Assembly: GCA_016708315.1 (NCBI GenBank)
Contig: JADJGC010000002.1
Span: 496,001-560,000, forward strand
Length of the DNA: 64,000 nucleotides
Origin: a bacterium
GTDB lineage: Bacteria > Zixibacteria > MSB-5A5 > CAIYYT01
Direction of reading: 5' to 3'
Below the pieces are notes generated by a model, which did no database searches, was not told where the DNA came from, and worked only from the letters and a program-made list of their open reading frames with translations. The position numbers and the translations under genes are program-made. Below, in pieces: positions 26,555 to 34,332 of the stretch. Position 1 is the stretch's first letter; each line of letters starts with the position of its first letter.

Positions 26555-26594
26555 TTAGTCGATCGTCCTCAATTTCCATGCTGATTGCACGTTC

Positions 26595-28166
26595 TTAAGC
26601 CGTTTGCTTCTTGAGCAACTGACGATTTATCTTGCCCGATTGATATTTCGGCAAGTTTTCAACAACTTCGAACACCTTTGGCACCTTGTAGTCGGAAAGC
26701 AGTTTTTGACAGTGTCTTTGCAGCTCGCGGTCGACTAACTGTAGTCCGGGCTTAAGTACAATAAAGGCTTTGATAGCTTCTCCAAGCAGTGGATCTGGAA
26801 TTCCGATAACGCAGACTTCCAGAACCTTTTCGTGGGCAACAAGTGCTTCTTCCACTTCTTTGACGCTGACTCGATTTCCACCAGCCTTGATAATCTCTTT
26901 CTTTCGACCGACAATGAAGATAAAACTTTCATCGTCTTTGTATCCAAGATCGCCTGTGAACAACTGCCCTTCACGCAGTACCTCTGCTTGTTCTTCCGGC
27001 TGACGCCAATATCCCATCATCACGTTATCGCCTGAAACCACCAATTCGCCCGTAGTGCCTGCCGGTACTTCAACCTGTTCATCATTGACTATCGTTACGG
27101 TCACGCCTTGCAATGGAATGCCGATTGAGCCGAGTTTTTCAGAGAGCCTTGCCGGAGGAAGATAAGTCACGCGCGGAGCTGCTTCAGTTTGACCGTACAT
27201 GATGTAAATCTCTTTGTCGGGAAACGCGTCGGCGAGGGCACGAGTTACATCTGGAGCCATTGCTCCACCTGCCTGCGTGAAGTATCGCAGATTTGGGAGT
27301 TTCCTTGATGTCAAGGTTGACTTGCCCAGAAGTATCATGAAATTCGACGGCACTCCCGAAAGTCCGGTGCAACGTTGTTCTTCCAAAGTATTCAGGACTG
27401 TCTCGGGATACAGAAAACGATTGTCAATCACAAGGCACGCCCCGACTGCGATATTGGTCAGGAGTAGTGAGTTACCATAAATGTAGTAAAATGGCAGTAT
27501 CACCAAAGTACGGTCGTCTTCTGTCAACTTCAGATAGTCTATGGTCGCATTCGTGTTGCTGCAGAGGTTTAAGTGAGAAAGCATCACGCCTTTGGGTTTG
27601 CCGGTGCTTCCGGAAGTATAAAAAACCGCCGCCAATTCGTGGATCTTGCCGTCTCTCTCCAACTCAATGACATCTCTATTGTCATCTGTGTTTTGCGAGG
27701 AGTCTGGCAAGCTAGTGTTCATAGCCATGGCTTCGCCAAAGATCAGTTTCTGCGTAGCGTCCGTACCGATTGGCAGCTCAGCGTCGCAGAAAAAGTATTC
27801 GACTTTGCAGCCAGCATCGAAGACCGCTTTTAGTTGTCGGCGATAGCGCGACTGCGCGACCAAAACTCTGACGTCGCAGTTTTCCAGAATATACGCAATC
27901 GTCTCCCCGTTGGCAGACGTGTCAAGCGGCACCAATACAAATCCTGCCTCAAGTACGCCGAAGTATGCTACAACATAGTCGATGCTGTTTTCCATCAGGA
28001 GCGCTATTCGCGATCCTCTTCTTATCGGAAGGCGACGAAGCTGTGTGGCAAATGCCGAAACGGCTTCACCAAGCTGGCGGTAGTTGATGGTGCGATCTTG
28101 TTCAACAACGGCGGGGCGGTCCTGAAAAGACAGCGTGCTTTGGCGCAGAAGTTGTTCGAGTCTCAT
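26595..28166 (-). CDS. Class I adenylate-forming acyl-CoA/acyl-ACP ligase
   Basis: 523 residues. AMP-binding P-loop YTSGSTGKPKG at 183-193, a later YGQTEAAPRVTYLPP motif, GELVVSGDNVMMGYW, the hinge segment GDLGYKDDESFIFIVGRKKEIIK, and the C-terminal catalytic lysine at about 512 (SGKINRQ). These define an enzyme that activates a carboxylic acid with ATP and transfers it to CoA or a phosphopantetheine thiol. A carrier protein gene lies 57 bases upstream, so acyl-ACP formation is likely. AMP ligases of this kind are regular members of exosortase-associated loci; the substrate cannot be read from sequence. Confidence 0.9.
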   Translation of the reverse strand: MRLEQLLRQSTLSFQDRPAVVEQDRTINYRQLGEAVSAFATQLRRLPIRRGSRIALLMENSIDYVVAYFGVLEAGFVLVPLDTSANGETIAYILENCDVRVLVAQSRYRRQLKAVFDAGCKVEYFFCDAELPIGTDATQKLIFGEAMAMNTSLPDSSQNTDDNRDVIELERDGKIHELAAVFYTSGSTGKPKGVMLSHLNLCSNTNATIDYLKLTEDDRTLVILPFYYIYGNSLLLTNIAVGACLVIDNRFLYPETVLNTLEEQRCTGLSGVPSNFMILLGKSTLTSRKLPNLRYFTQAGGAMAPDVTRALADAFPDKEIYIMYGQTEAAPRVTYLPPARLSEKLGSIGIPLQGVTVTIVNDEQVEVPAGTTGELVVSGDNVMMGYWRQPEEQAEVLREGQLFTGDLGYKDDESFIFIVGRKKEIIKAGGNRVSVKEVEEALVAHEKVLEVCVIGIPDPLLGEAIKAFIVLKPGLQLVDRELQRHCQKLLSDYKVPKVFEVVENLPKYQSGKINRQLLKKQTA

Positions 28167-28223
28167 GAAGTCATTGGCCTCGCAAAGTTAGACTCTTGTC
28201 AGACAGGCGTCGGCCACGGGAGA

Positions 28224-28487
28224 TCAACTACCCGATTTTGTCTTGATGAAACCGATGAGGTTTTCGACGCTGTCCAAATTGGTCGGGAGCATTTCGCTGT
28301 CGGCGACCGTGATGCTGTATTGCTGCTCGAGAAATGCGGTGAGTTCGAGAATACCCATTGAATCGATGATTCCGCGACGCATGAACGAATCTGAGTCCGT
28401 AAACTTCACACTTTCGTCGCCGAGCAGATATGAATCGACAATGAACTTTCTTATTTCGCTGCGAACCTTTTCGGTATTGAATTCCAT
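28224..28487 (-). CDS. Acyl carrier protein (phosphopantetheine-binding)
   Basis: 87 residues with the helical carrier fold. The attachment serine is Ser43 in RRGIIDSMGILEL. The surroundings are less acidic than in the fatty-acid carrier AcpP, which points to a dedicated carrier. It lies directly between the AMP ligase and NadE-like genes, all on one strand with 57- and 62-base gaps. It probably holds the acyl group activated by the ligase, to be used by a transferase of the exopolysaccharide locus. Confidence 0.9.
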   Translation of the reverse strand: MEFNTEKVRSEIRKFIVDSYLLGDESVKFTDSDSFMRRGIIDSMGILELTAFLEQQYSITVADSEMLPTNLDSVENLIGFIKTKSGS

Positions 28488-28549
28488 ACTAATCCTTGCT
28501 AAGCAATGTTTTGCGTCTATCCAAAACGCGAGTCCAATTGAATTACTAG

Positions 28550-29524
28550 TTACACGCTCGGGTTGACTTCGAGCGGGTGCATACGCAATGGCTCCGTTGC
28601 CCTGATTTTGCGAGCAATGTGCGCATAGCCATGCTCAACCTCTTGAACAGATAACCCAAGTACTTCTGCCGCCTCGGCCGCCGGTACGTTCGTTTCCATG
28701 GCGTGCCAGAGCATATCCATGCGATAGAAATCGAGCCCAAAGAAAAACTCTTCCTGGGTCGAACCCGCGCTATACGTATCGGTCGTTGGAATGCGGCTAA
28801 TGATGTCCTTCGGAACGCCAAGGTACTCAGCCAATTGATACACTTGAATCTTGAAAAGGTGCGCAATCGGCTTGAAGTCTGCGCCGCCATCACCATACTT
28901 CACGAAGAACCCTTGCATGTGCTCATCTTTGTTTCCGGTGCCAGCAACCGCCCAGTTGCGTCTTTCGGCATGATAGTAAAGTGTCGTCATGCGAAGGCGC
29001 TGTTTCAAATTGGAAGCGGCGACGACCTGCGCATAGACACCAGGAGTCATGCGCTTGGTCTGCGGTTCTCCACCCGGCTTCTGGATCATCAGGTGGAAGA
29101 AGTTAAATGTGTCTTTCGTGAGGATATTCTCGGGAATCGTGATCTTGCACTTGTACGACTTGTCGTATTCAGGAAACAACTGTTTAATCGCTTCGTCGCG
29201 CTTCTCATAGCACCCGAGACCTGCGAGACCACCAGTGATGTCCTCTTTAATGGCCTCAAATCCAAATTGCGCTGCCAATTCGCGTGCCAGTTTTTCGCTT
29301 TCGCCGGAAGACTCCTGTTCAGGCATCATTATGCCAAGTACGCGTTCGGGTCCAAGCGCACGGGCGCATAACGCCGAAACGACTGTTGAGTCAATGCCAC
29401 CCGAGATGCCTACGACTGCACCGCTTTTCTTCAAGTCATCACGAATCTGACGGCGAATCGCCTCACACAATTGATCCGTAACTTTCGCGGCATCCATCTT
29501 GAGTATGTCTTTATGGAACTTCAA
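28550..29524 (-). CDS. NadE-like NAD(+) synthase / ATP-dependent amidotransferase domain
   Basis: 324 residues of the N-type ATP pyrophosphatase fold. The PP-loop SGGIDSTVVS is at 41-50. NadE-type motifs follow: RMTTLYYHAERRNWAVAGTG, then KDEHMQGFFVKYGDGGADF, PIAHLFKIQVYQLA and the IPTTDTYSAGSTQEE segment. No nitrilase (glutaminase) domain is fused, so ammonia must come from elsewhere. Normally this enzyme adenylates nicotinate adenine dinucleotide and amidates it to NAD. Its position next to an acyl carrier, an AMP ligase and an asparagine-synthase-like glutaminase suggests a specialised paralogue; this is an inference, and a housekeeping role cannot be excluded. Confidence 0.82.
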   Translation of the reverse strand: MKFHKDILKMDAAKVTDQLCEAIRRQIRDDLKKSGAVVGISGGIDSTVVSALCARALGPERVLGIMMPEQESSGESEKLARELAAQFGFEAIKEDITGGLAGLGCYEKRDEAIKQLFPEYDKSYKCKITIPENILTKDTFNFFHLMIQKPGGEPQTKRMTPGVYAQVVAASNLKQRLRMTTLYYHAERRNWAVAGTGNKDEHMQGFFVKYGDGGADFKPIAHLFKIQVYQLAEYLGVPKDIISRIPTTDTYSAGSTQEEFFFGLDFYRMDMLWHAMETNVPAAEAAEVLGLSVQEVEHGYAHIARKIRATEPLRMHPLEVNPSV

Positions 29525-29654
29525 ATCTTATCCTTTGCAAAAGCTTTACAGTCTCGTTTACAATGTTTCCTAAAATAGTATCGGTCAGCAATTGTCGCAA
29601 CTGCAACTTGAATTGAATGAAACGGACACCAATCCAATCCACATTTTCGTTCTG

Positions 29655-31172
29655 TTAACGACCCGAAGAAACCTTAAGTTTCTCCAGACCATCAATCCGC
29701 GGCATTGTCCCAATGACCGGGAATCCCAGAGCGCTTTCGGCGTCTTCAATCTTCTTGATCGAGTTGTCAAAAAACTCAGCCACAATTATTGCACCGGCAC
29801 CAAGGCTAATTCCAACCATCAATCCCAAGAGCACGATCATTCGCTTGTTCGGCCAAATCGGCGATAACGGTAAGCGAGCTGGCTCGACGACGCGAAACTT
29901 GGATTCCATCAGGAGGGCCTGCGAGATCTGTGTCCCTTCTTGAGACAGTTTGAATTGATCGCGAAGAGTCCGCGATGCGTCGATTTCGCGATTCAGTTGT
30001 TCAATTCTGGCACGGTAGCCCGGCATCAAACTGCCGCGTCTTTCAAGATCCGCGAGTGCGAGCTTCAGATTGTTGCTGTATGAATAGAGTGTCTCGAGTC
30101 TCAAGCGCAGCCCAAAAAGCGTGATCAGGTCGTTCTTAGTCGTTTCCGGTTCTTGACCGAACTTACTTCTGACAACTTGTGCGACTTCTTCATCGACATC
30201 GCTGGCCATGCCATAGAGCCGGACCTTAAAACTCACAACCGTCGGTGCGCTCCAGCTATTCTTTCGCAGCAGCTCCGGCATCGTAGTGAGAAGCTTTGTA
30301 ATCTCGGCCTTCTTTTCGGTCAAATTCGAACTCTCTTCAAATACCGGTAACCCACCAGATATGCTCGATAAACGCATTTGCGAGTCGCGAACCTGTTTCT
30401 CTTTCTCAGCGATCTCAAGCCCGATCGCCTGAACTTCCATGTTGATCTGTTGGCGATTTGTGGGTGCCGCGACGACGTCATCAAGTTGCACTCGCAGCAA
30501 TTCGGTTTCAAGTCCAGTGCGTTCAGTAATCTTGTCCTGCATGTCCTTTTCGTAAGTCTGCAGTTGATCTGATGAGAAATCAGATGACGCTGAAATTGTG
30601 CGCGACTCTTGTTTGGTCTTTTCCTGAATGAAAATATCGCCGAGGTTTTGGACGATCAGTTTTGCTTGTTCGGCACTTGACGATTGTGAAAGTATCTTAA
30701 CTTGATTCGTGCCGGCAAACTCAACCCTGATTCGATTGCGCAGACTCTCGAGTAGCATGTCAAACTTCAAATCATCGACTGTAACGTTAGGTTGGTTAAC
30801 TTGCAGCTTTCGGGCAGCCAGATCAATTGCAGGATCCTTGTCGAGTCCGATATTCTGCACCAATTGAGCAATGTAGGGCGCAGAAACGATTTCATTTTGA
30901 AGGCTCTGCAGCTCACTTGCACGGGTTTCGGGATTTGCGCCCATTCCACTTGCACCGCCCCCGATTAATCGCTGGAGATCTTGCGAAAGTCTGACTGGCT
31001 TTTCCATGAAGATTGTCACTGAGGCTTCGTAAATCGGGCTTAGGTAGAAGGTGCTTGCAGCAGTTATCGCCGTGACCAAGACGATGGGTATGACCAAAAG
31101 CCACTTTCGCTTCCAAGCGATCGAAAGAATATCGCGAACGTAGAACGTCTTGCTTTGCTTGGAATTATCCAA
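29655..31172 (-). CDS. Polysaccharide chain-length determinant (Wzz/GumC-like)
   Basis: 505 residues from a TTG start at 31172, chosen because GGGGAGGA lies seven bases upstream; the longer reading begins inside unrelated sequence. One membrane helix follows the N-terminal RDILSIAWKRKWLLV segment, and a second lies near residue 450 (MIVLLGLMVGISLGAGAII), with long coiled-coil regions between (about 180-420). A FSLYPIYEAS-like strand (YLSPIYEASVTIFMEKP) opens the Wzz domain, and a Pro-rich motif (RLPLSPIWPNKRM) precedes the second helix. No kinase domain is fused. It probably sets exopolysaccharide chain length in Wzx/Wzy export. Confidence 0.9.
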   Translation of the reverse strand: MDNSKQSKTFYVRDILSIAWKRKWLLVIPIVLVTAITAASTFYLSPIYEASVTIFMEKPVRLSQDLQRLIGGGASGMGANPETRASELQSLQNEIVSAPYIAQLVQNIGLDKDPAIDLAARKLQVNQPNVTVDDLKFDMLLESLRNRIRVEFAGTNQVKILSQSSSAEQAKLIVQNLGDIFIQEKTKQESRTISASSDFSSDQLQTYEKDMQDKITERTGLETELLRVQLDDVVAAPTNRQQINMEVQAIGLEIAEKEKQVRDSQMRLSSISGGLPVFEESSNLTEKKAEITKLLTTMPELLRKNSWSAPTVVSFKVRLYGMASDVDEEVAQVVRSKFGQEPETTKNDLITLFGLRLRLETLYSYSNNLKLALADLERRGSLMPGYRARIEQLNREIDASRTLRDQFKLSQEGTQISQALLMESKFRVVEPARLPLSPIWPNKRMIVLLGLMVGISLGAGAIIVAEFFDNSIKKIEDAESALGFPVIGTMPRIDGLEKLKVSSGR

Positions 31173-31430
31173 TCTCAATTCCTCCCCGCCAAACCTGAAC
31201 CAGAGTATTGTCGCGAGCAACGGATGGCAGACTCCGTGTCTCGAATTTCTTAATCTTTATACGCAGGGACAATATCCGCATCTCGATTATTAAATCAACC
31301 ACAACTTACAAAAGCCATCACACCTAATTGTATCGGCAAGATGGATTTAGACAAAAGCTGCAGGGGACAATTTATTTCCGGGAGGCATAGCTTTACTGAG
31401 GAAATGCGGCACACTCTCGAATGGTTGATA

Positions 31431-32078
31431 CTATCGACGACGGCGAAGTGCCGAGCTGAGCCCTATCATGCCGACTCCCAGGAGAATCAGCGAAGCAGGT
31501 TCAGGGACTTCAGCCGAGCCAGCACCATTTCCTTCTTCGTAGTCAAACATGAGAATTGCGCGATCAATCCGGAGACTTCGCTCACCGGCGTATATCGAAA
31601 CATCAAGTGAACCGTCCGACCACATTGCGGGATCATCAAGGGAGCTTAAATCGTAAACTGTGTTGCCAATGAAGGTATTGTTAAGAGGATCCCAGTTCCA
31701 AGTTCCTTCGATGTTCACGAGGTTGTTACGACCGTCAATCCAAGCGCCGTCAATGAATAGCTTTGCAGAAGTAACGCTTGATCCCGGGGCCGAGAGGTTA
31801 GGCAACAAGTGGCTCCAATGCATGCTGGACTCAAGGCTTGAGGCAGTTCCAATCCAAGCTCCGCCAAACGCTCCATCGGGTCCGGCGCCTTCATAAAAGT
31901 CGATATAAGAGGCATAGTCGTAGTTTTGCCCATCGCCACTCCAACCATTGAGAATTCCACTATCAAATGTCCAATCAAAGAAGATGCTTTGGGACGAACT
32001 AAACGAAAACGCACTCGCAGTGAGGCAGAATAGAATTGCGAGTGTCAGAACGAACAGCTTAAGTATTGAATTAAGCAT
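31431..32078 (-). CDS. PEP-CTERM sorting domain protein (1)
   Basis: 215 residues from the ATG at 32078, with AAGGAG five bases upstream. A signal peptide (about 1-24) precedes a beta-rich domain with an FDWTFDSGILNGWSGDG opening, reminiscent of carbohydrate-binding jelly rolls. The C-terminus is a textbook exosortase signal: VPEPAS at 191-196, a hydrophobic helix, and RRRR at the end. The protein is expected to be cut at the signal and released or attached to the surface polymer. It has its own sigma-70-type promoter. Confidence 0.9.
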   Translation of the reverse strand: MLNSILKLFVLTLAILFCLTASAFSFSSSQSIFFDWTFDSGILNGWSGDGQNYDYASYIDFYEGAGPDGAFGGAWIGTASSLESSMHWSHLLPNLSAPGSSVTSAKLFIDGAWIDGRNNLVNIEGTWNWDPLNNTFIGNTVYDLSSLDDPAMWSDGSLDVSIYAGERSLRIDRAILMFDYEEGNGAGSAEVPEPASLILLGVGMIGLSSALRRRR

Positions 32079-32117
32079 AACTTCTCCTTGGGACGAATAC
32101 GAAATATCGACAGCAGG

Positions 32118-32145
32118 AGTATACAATTTGGAGAGAAAAAGTCAA
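32118..32145 (-). promoter_or_regulatory. Sigma-70-type promoter of PEP-CTERM gene 1
   Basis: Minus strand TTGACT (complement of 32140-32145) and TATACT (32118-32123), 16 bases apart, lie 40 bases before the ATG at 32078. Both boxes are close to consensus. Predicted leader of about 33 bases includes the AAGGAG site. Confidence 0.7.
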
Positions 32146-32169
32146 GGGTAAAAGTCGCCCATAAACTAA

Positions 32170-32199
32170 GAAAGGCTGCCCAAATCAGGACAGCCTTTC
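32170..32199 (-). terminator. Hairpin terminator after PEP-CTERM gene 2
   Basis: GAAAGGCTG pairs with CAGCCTTTC, extended by CC/GG beyond a bulged A, around a seven-base loop. On the minus strand it lies about 30 bases after the stop of the second PEP-CTERM gene, and the following bases are T-rich (TTTCTTAGTTT), though not a perfect T-run. It separates the two PEP-CTERM transcription units. Confidence 0.7.
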
Positions 32200-32230
32200 G
32201 AGATGTTTGTCTAGTACTTGAAGAATTCTA

Positions 32231-32998
32231 CTATACAGTAGCTTTCTTACGTCCACGCAGCTTAGCACCAAGGCCAGCGAGTCCGATTCCGAAAAGAACC
32301 ATCGTAGCCGGTTCAGGTACGCTTTCGTACTGCTTTTCGAGTAAGTCGTTGCCACATTCCAGAGTCTGATGGAACGTAATCGCGCCAGAACCGAAGTCGC
32401 TAAGAAGTGAACGGGAGAAGCGGTATTCCCAAATGTAAGTGCCGGCTCCGCCTCCGAACATTGGGTTGCCCTCGAGGGTAGCATCGTAGCTCTTCAGAAT
32501 ATCGACACCTCCGAGGTTTGTGCCGGTACCGACGCGCCAAGCTCCGACAGCGTCGCGAATGGCTAAGTTGTTGTAATACGTACCCGGCTTATTGGTGATG
32601 CCGTTTGCAGTCGCGACATCAACTAACCTTCCGTCGCTTGTGATTGCGTAATCGTCTTTATCGCCGCCAAACCCGAAGAACAGGTCGCCACGGCCATAGG
32701 TCTGATTCCATCCCGTAGAATAGGCACCTTCGTTGAAAGACGAGGTCACGCTCAGGTAGATGAAATCGTTGTCGTAAGCAAAGTTAAGTCCTTCGATATC
32801 AAACTTCTCTCCACCTTCCGCCAGATTACCCGGAGACGGCAATGAACCGACACCACCCGGATATGTGATATCTGCGGTGTTGTTGTGCTCATCGAAGTAA
32901 GCCGATCCGAAGTCGTAATATGTCCAGTTGAATGCACTTGCTGTAGAGACTCCGATTAAGGAAGTCAATGCAAGTGCGGCGAGAAAGGATTTCAGCAT
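32231..32998 (-). CDS. PEP-CTERM sorting domain protein (2)
   Basis: 255 residues from the ATG at 32998, which has TCGGAGGG five bases upstream; a reading from 33121 would include the promoter. A signal peptide (about 1-22, ending ASA) precedes a beta-rich region with FNWTYYDFGSAYFDEHNN, several Gly/Asp-rich turns and many aromatic residues, but no named domain that I recognise. The C-terminus carries the exosortase signal: VPEPAT at 227-232, a Gly-rich hydrophobic helix and a basic tail (KLRGRKKATV). Its promoter is of the sigma-54 type, unlike that of the neighbouring PEP-CTERM gene. Confidence 0.9.
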   Translation of the reverse strand: MLKSFLAALALTSLIGVSTASAFNWTYYDFGSAYFDEHNNTADITYPGGVGSLPSPGNLAEGGEKFDIEGLNFAYDNDFIYLSVTSSFNEGAYSTGWNQTYGRGDLFFGFGGDKDDYAITSDGRLVDVATANGITNKPGTYYNNLAIRDAVGAWRVGTGTNLGGVDILKSYDATLEGNPMFGGGAGTYIWEYRFSRSLLSDFGSGAITFHQTLECGNDLLEKQYESVPEPATMVLFGIGLAGLGAKLRGRKKATV

Positions 32999-33057
32999 CA
33001 AGCCCTCCGAGGGGTTATAGGTGAAGCAATCTACTACGAAGTAACTACTTGACTTGA

Positions 33058-33073
33058 AGCAACTGCTGTGCCA
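33058..33073 (-). promoter_or_regulatory. Sigma-54 (RpoN) promoter of PEP-CTERM gene 2
   Basis: The minus strand reads TTGGCAC-AGCAG-TTGCT, matching the consensus YTGGCACGNNNNTTGCW at all but one position, with correct -24 GG to -12 GC spacing. The -12 element is about 60 bases before the ATG at 32998, giving a leader near 50 bases with a good ribosome-binding site. In Proteobacteria, PEP-CTERM exopolysaccharide loci are known to be controlled by the PrsK/PrsR two-component pair, PrsR being a sigma-54 activator. No activator gene is in this window. Confidence 0.75.
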
Positions 33074-33274
33074 ACAAGGAACGGTTGAATTACTCGTCGT
33101 AGCGCGTTGTTGCACTATCACTTAACAAAAGGAAGCGACTATATCAAGCAAATTCAGTGTGCAACACTTTTCAGATAAATGACATTTTGCGACCACCATT
33201 TTAAACAGCAACTTCTAGATCGAATTGCAGACAGGCAACTTACTTAAACGACTTGCCTAAGAATTGAGAATCAG

Positions 33275-34252
33275 TTGATTCAGGGCGTGCAGAATCGGAC
33301 CAATATTGTCTTAGCAATACTTGCGTTGCTTGCAGGTGTTTATCTGCTTGATGGCGTCGAGATACCTGCTCAGTCGCGACTATGGCGCGAGTTCACAAAT
33401 GCCGGTCACGCGCCGTTGTTTGGTGTTCTGTCGATTGCAGTCTTGGTCTTGACAAGGGCTTGCTTCAATAGCTGGAAATCTCCCAAGAGTTACTACCTAT
33501 TCGCAGGTATCACGACGGCGGGTCTCGGTTTTACGACGGAGGTAATCCAGTACTTCACTCCAAGAGACGCAAGCGCATTGGATATGGTTTACAACCTTAT
33601 CGGAATAGTCAGTTTTCTCGTTTTTGCCGCGACGTTTGATAGAGGATTGCGAGTAGTGTCGCCGCTGAGTCGACTACGATACCGCATTATTGCGCGATTG
33701 GGCTCGCTTGTAATTCTCAGCACTGCGTTCATCGCCTTTGCGGTGATTGCTTCAGCACATGCCCATCGAAAGACGCAGTTTCCTGTGATTCTAGATTTTG
33801 AGTCCTTTCTCGATAAGAGCTTTCTTGAAGCATCAAATGCGATGATTGATTTTGTGCAAGCTCCACGGACGTGGACGCTGAACGCAGGATCCAAAGTCTG
33901 CTGGTGGGCCATTCAACCTGGCAAGTTGTCATCAATAACAGTCAAGTATCCAAATCCGGTCTGGGCGGGATATGATCACTTGGAATTCCAGATTTACTCA
34001 GAGATGACTGAAGCAGTTTCAGTTTCTCTTCGAATAAATGATGTACAGCACAACTTCGATTTTGAAGATCGTTACAACACTGAATTGAGAGTAGAACCGG
34101 GACTCAACTTCGTCTCGATTCCCTTGCTAGACGTAGAAAACGCACCGCGCGGCCGCAAAATGGATATGACGAGTATCGCCAACATCATCATGTTCACAAC
34201 TGTCAAGGATAGTCTTGTGGCGCTCTATATCGATAACATCAGATTGAGGTAG
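33275..34252 (+). CDS. VanZ-like membrane protein with C-terminal extracytoplasmic domain
   Basis: 325 residues, apparently from a TTG start; a GTG four codons later is also possible and neither has a clear ribosome-binding site. The N-terminal 130 residues hold four helices of VanZ type, with NAGHAPLFGVLS, EVIQYFTPRDASALDMVYNLIG and the usual acidic residues. A fifth helix (about 142-165) leads to a beta-rich domain (about 170-325) similar in pattern to jelly-roll glycan-binding domains (VWAGYDHLEFQIYSE, FVSIPLLDVENAPRG, LYIDNIRLR). It is the only plus-strand gene in the locus and converges on the giant surface protein gene. Confidence 0.75.
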   Translation: MIQGVQNRTNIVLAILALLAGVYLLDGVEIPAQSRLWREFTNAGHAPLFGVLSIAVLVLTRACFNSWKSPKSYYLFAGITTAGLGFTTEVIQYFTPRDASALDMVYNLIGIVSFLVFAATFDRGLRVVSPLSRLRYRIIARLGSLVILSTAFIAFAVIASAHAHRKTQFPVILDFESFLDKSFLEASNAMIDFVQAPRTWTLNAGSKVCWWAIQPGKLSSITVKYPNPVWAGYDHLEFQIYSEMTEAVSVSLRINDVQHNFDFEDRYNTELRVEPGLNFVSIPLLDVENAPRGRKMDMTSIANIIMFTTVKDSLVALYIDNIRLR

Positions 34253-34276
34253 CAGAAATGCACCGGATTAGAAACA

Positions 34277-34310
34277 GAAGTGCCGGAGCTCAAGTGAGTT
34301 CCGGCACTTC
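34277..34310. terminator. Bidirectional terminator between convergent genes
   Basis: A 15-base-pair stem with one G-T pair (34277-34291 with 34296-34310) and a four-base loop AAGT lies between the stops of the VanZ-like gene and the giant surface protein gene. It is followed by GTTT on the plus strand and TGTTTC on the minus strand. It can serve both transcripts. Confidence 0.85.
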
Positions 34311-34332
34311 GTTTCGAGCAGTGCGATGCGAG

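Noticed and set aside
28550..29524. NadE-like gene called plain housekeeping NAD synthase
   Set aside because: All catalytic motifs fit NadE, but the gene lies in a carrier/ligase/amidotransferase run, so I kept the specialised paralogue possible instead of assigning nadE outright.
33275..34252. VanZ-like protein considered as the missing exosortase
   Set aside because: It lacks the conserved Cys, Arg and His pattern of exosortases, and its acidic and aromatic helix motifs are those of VanZ.
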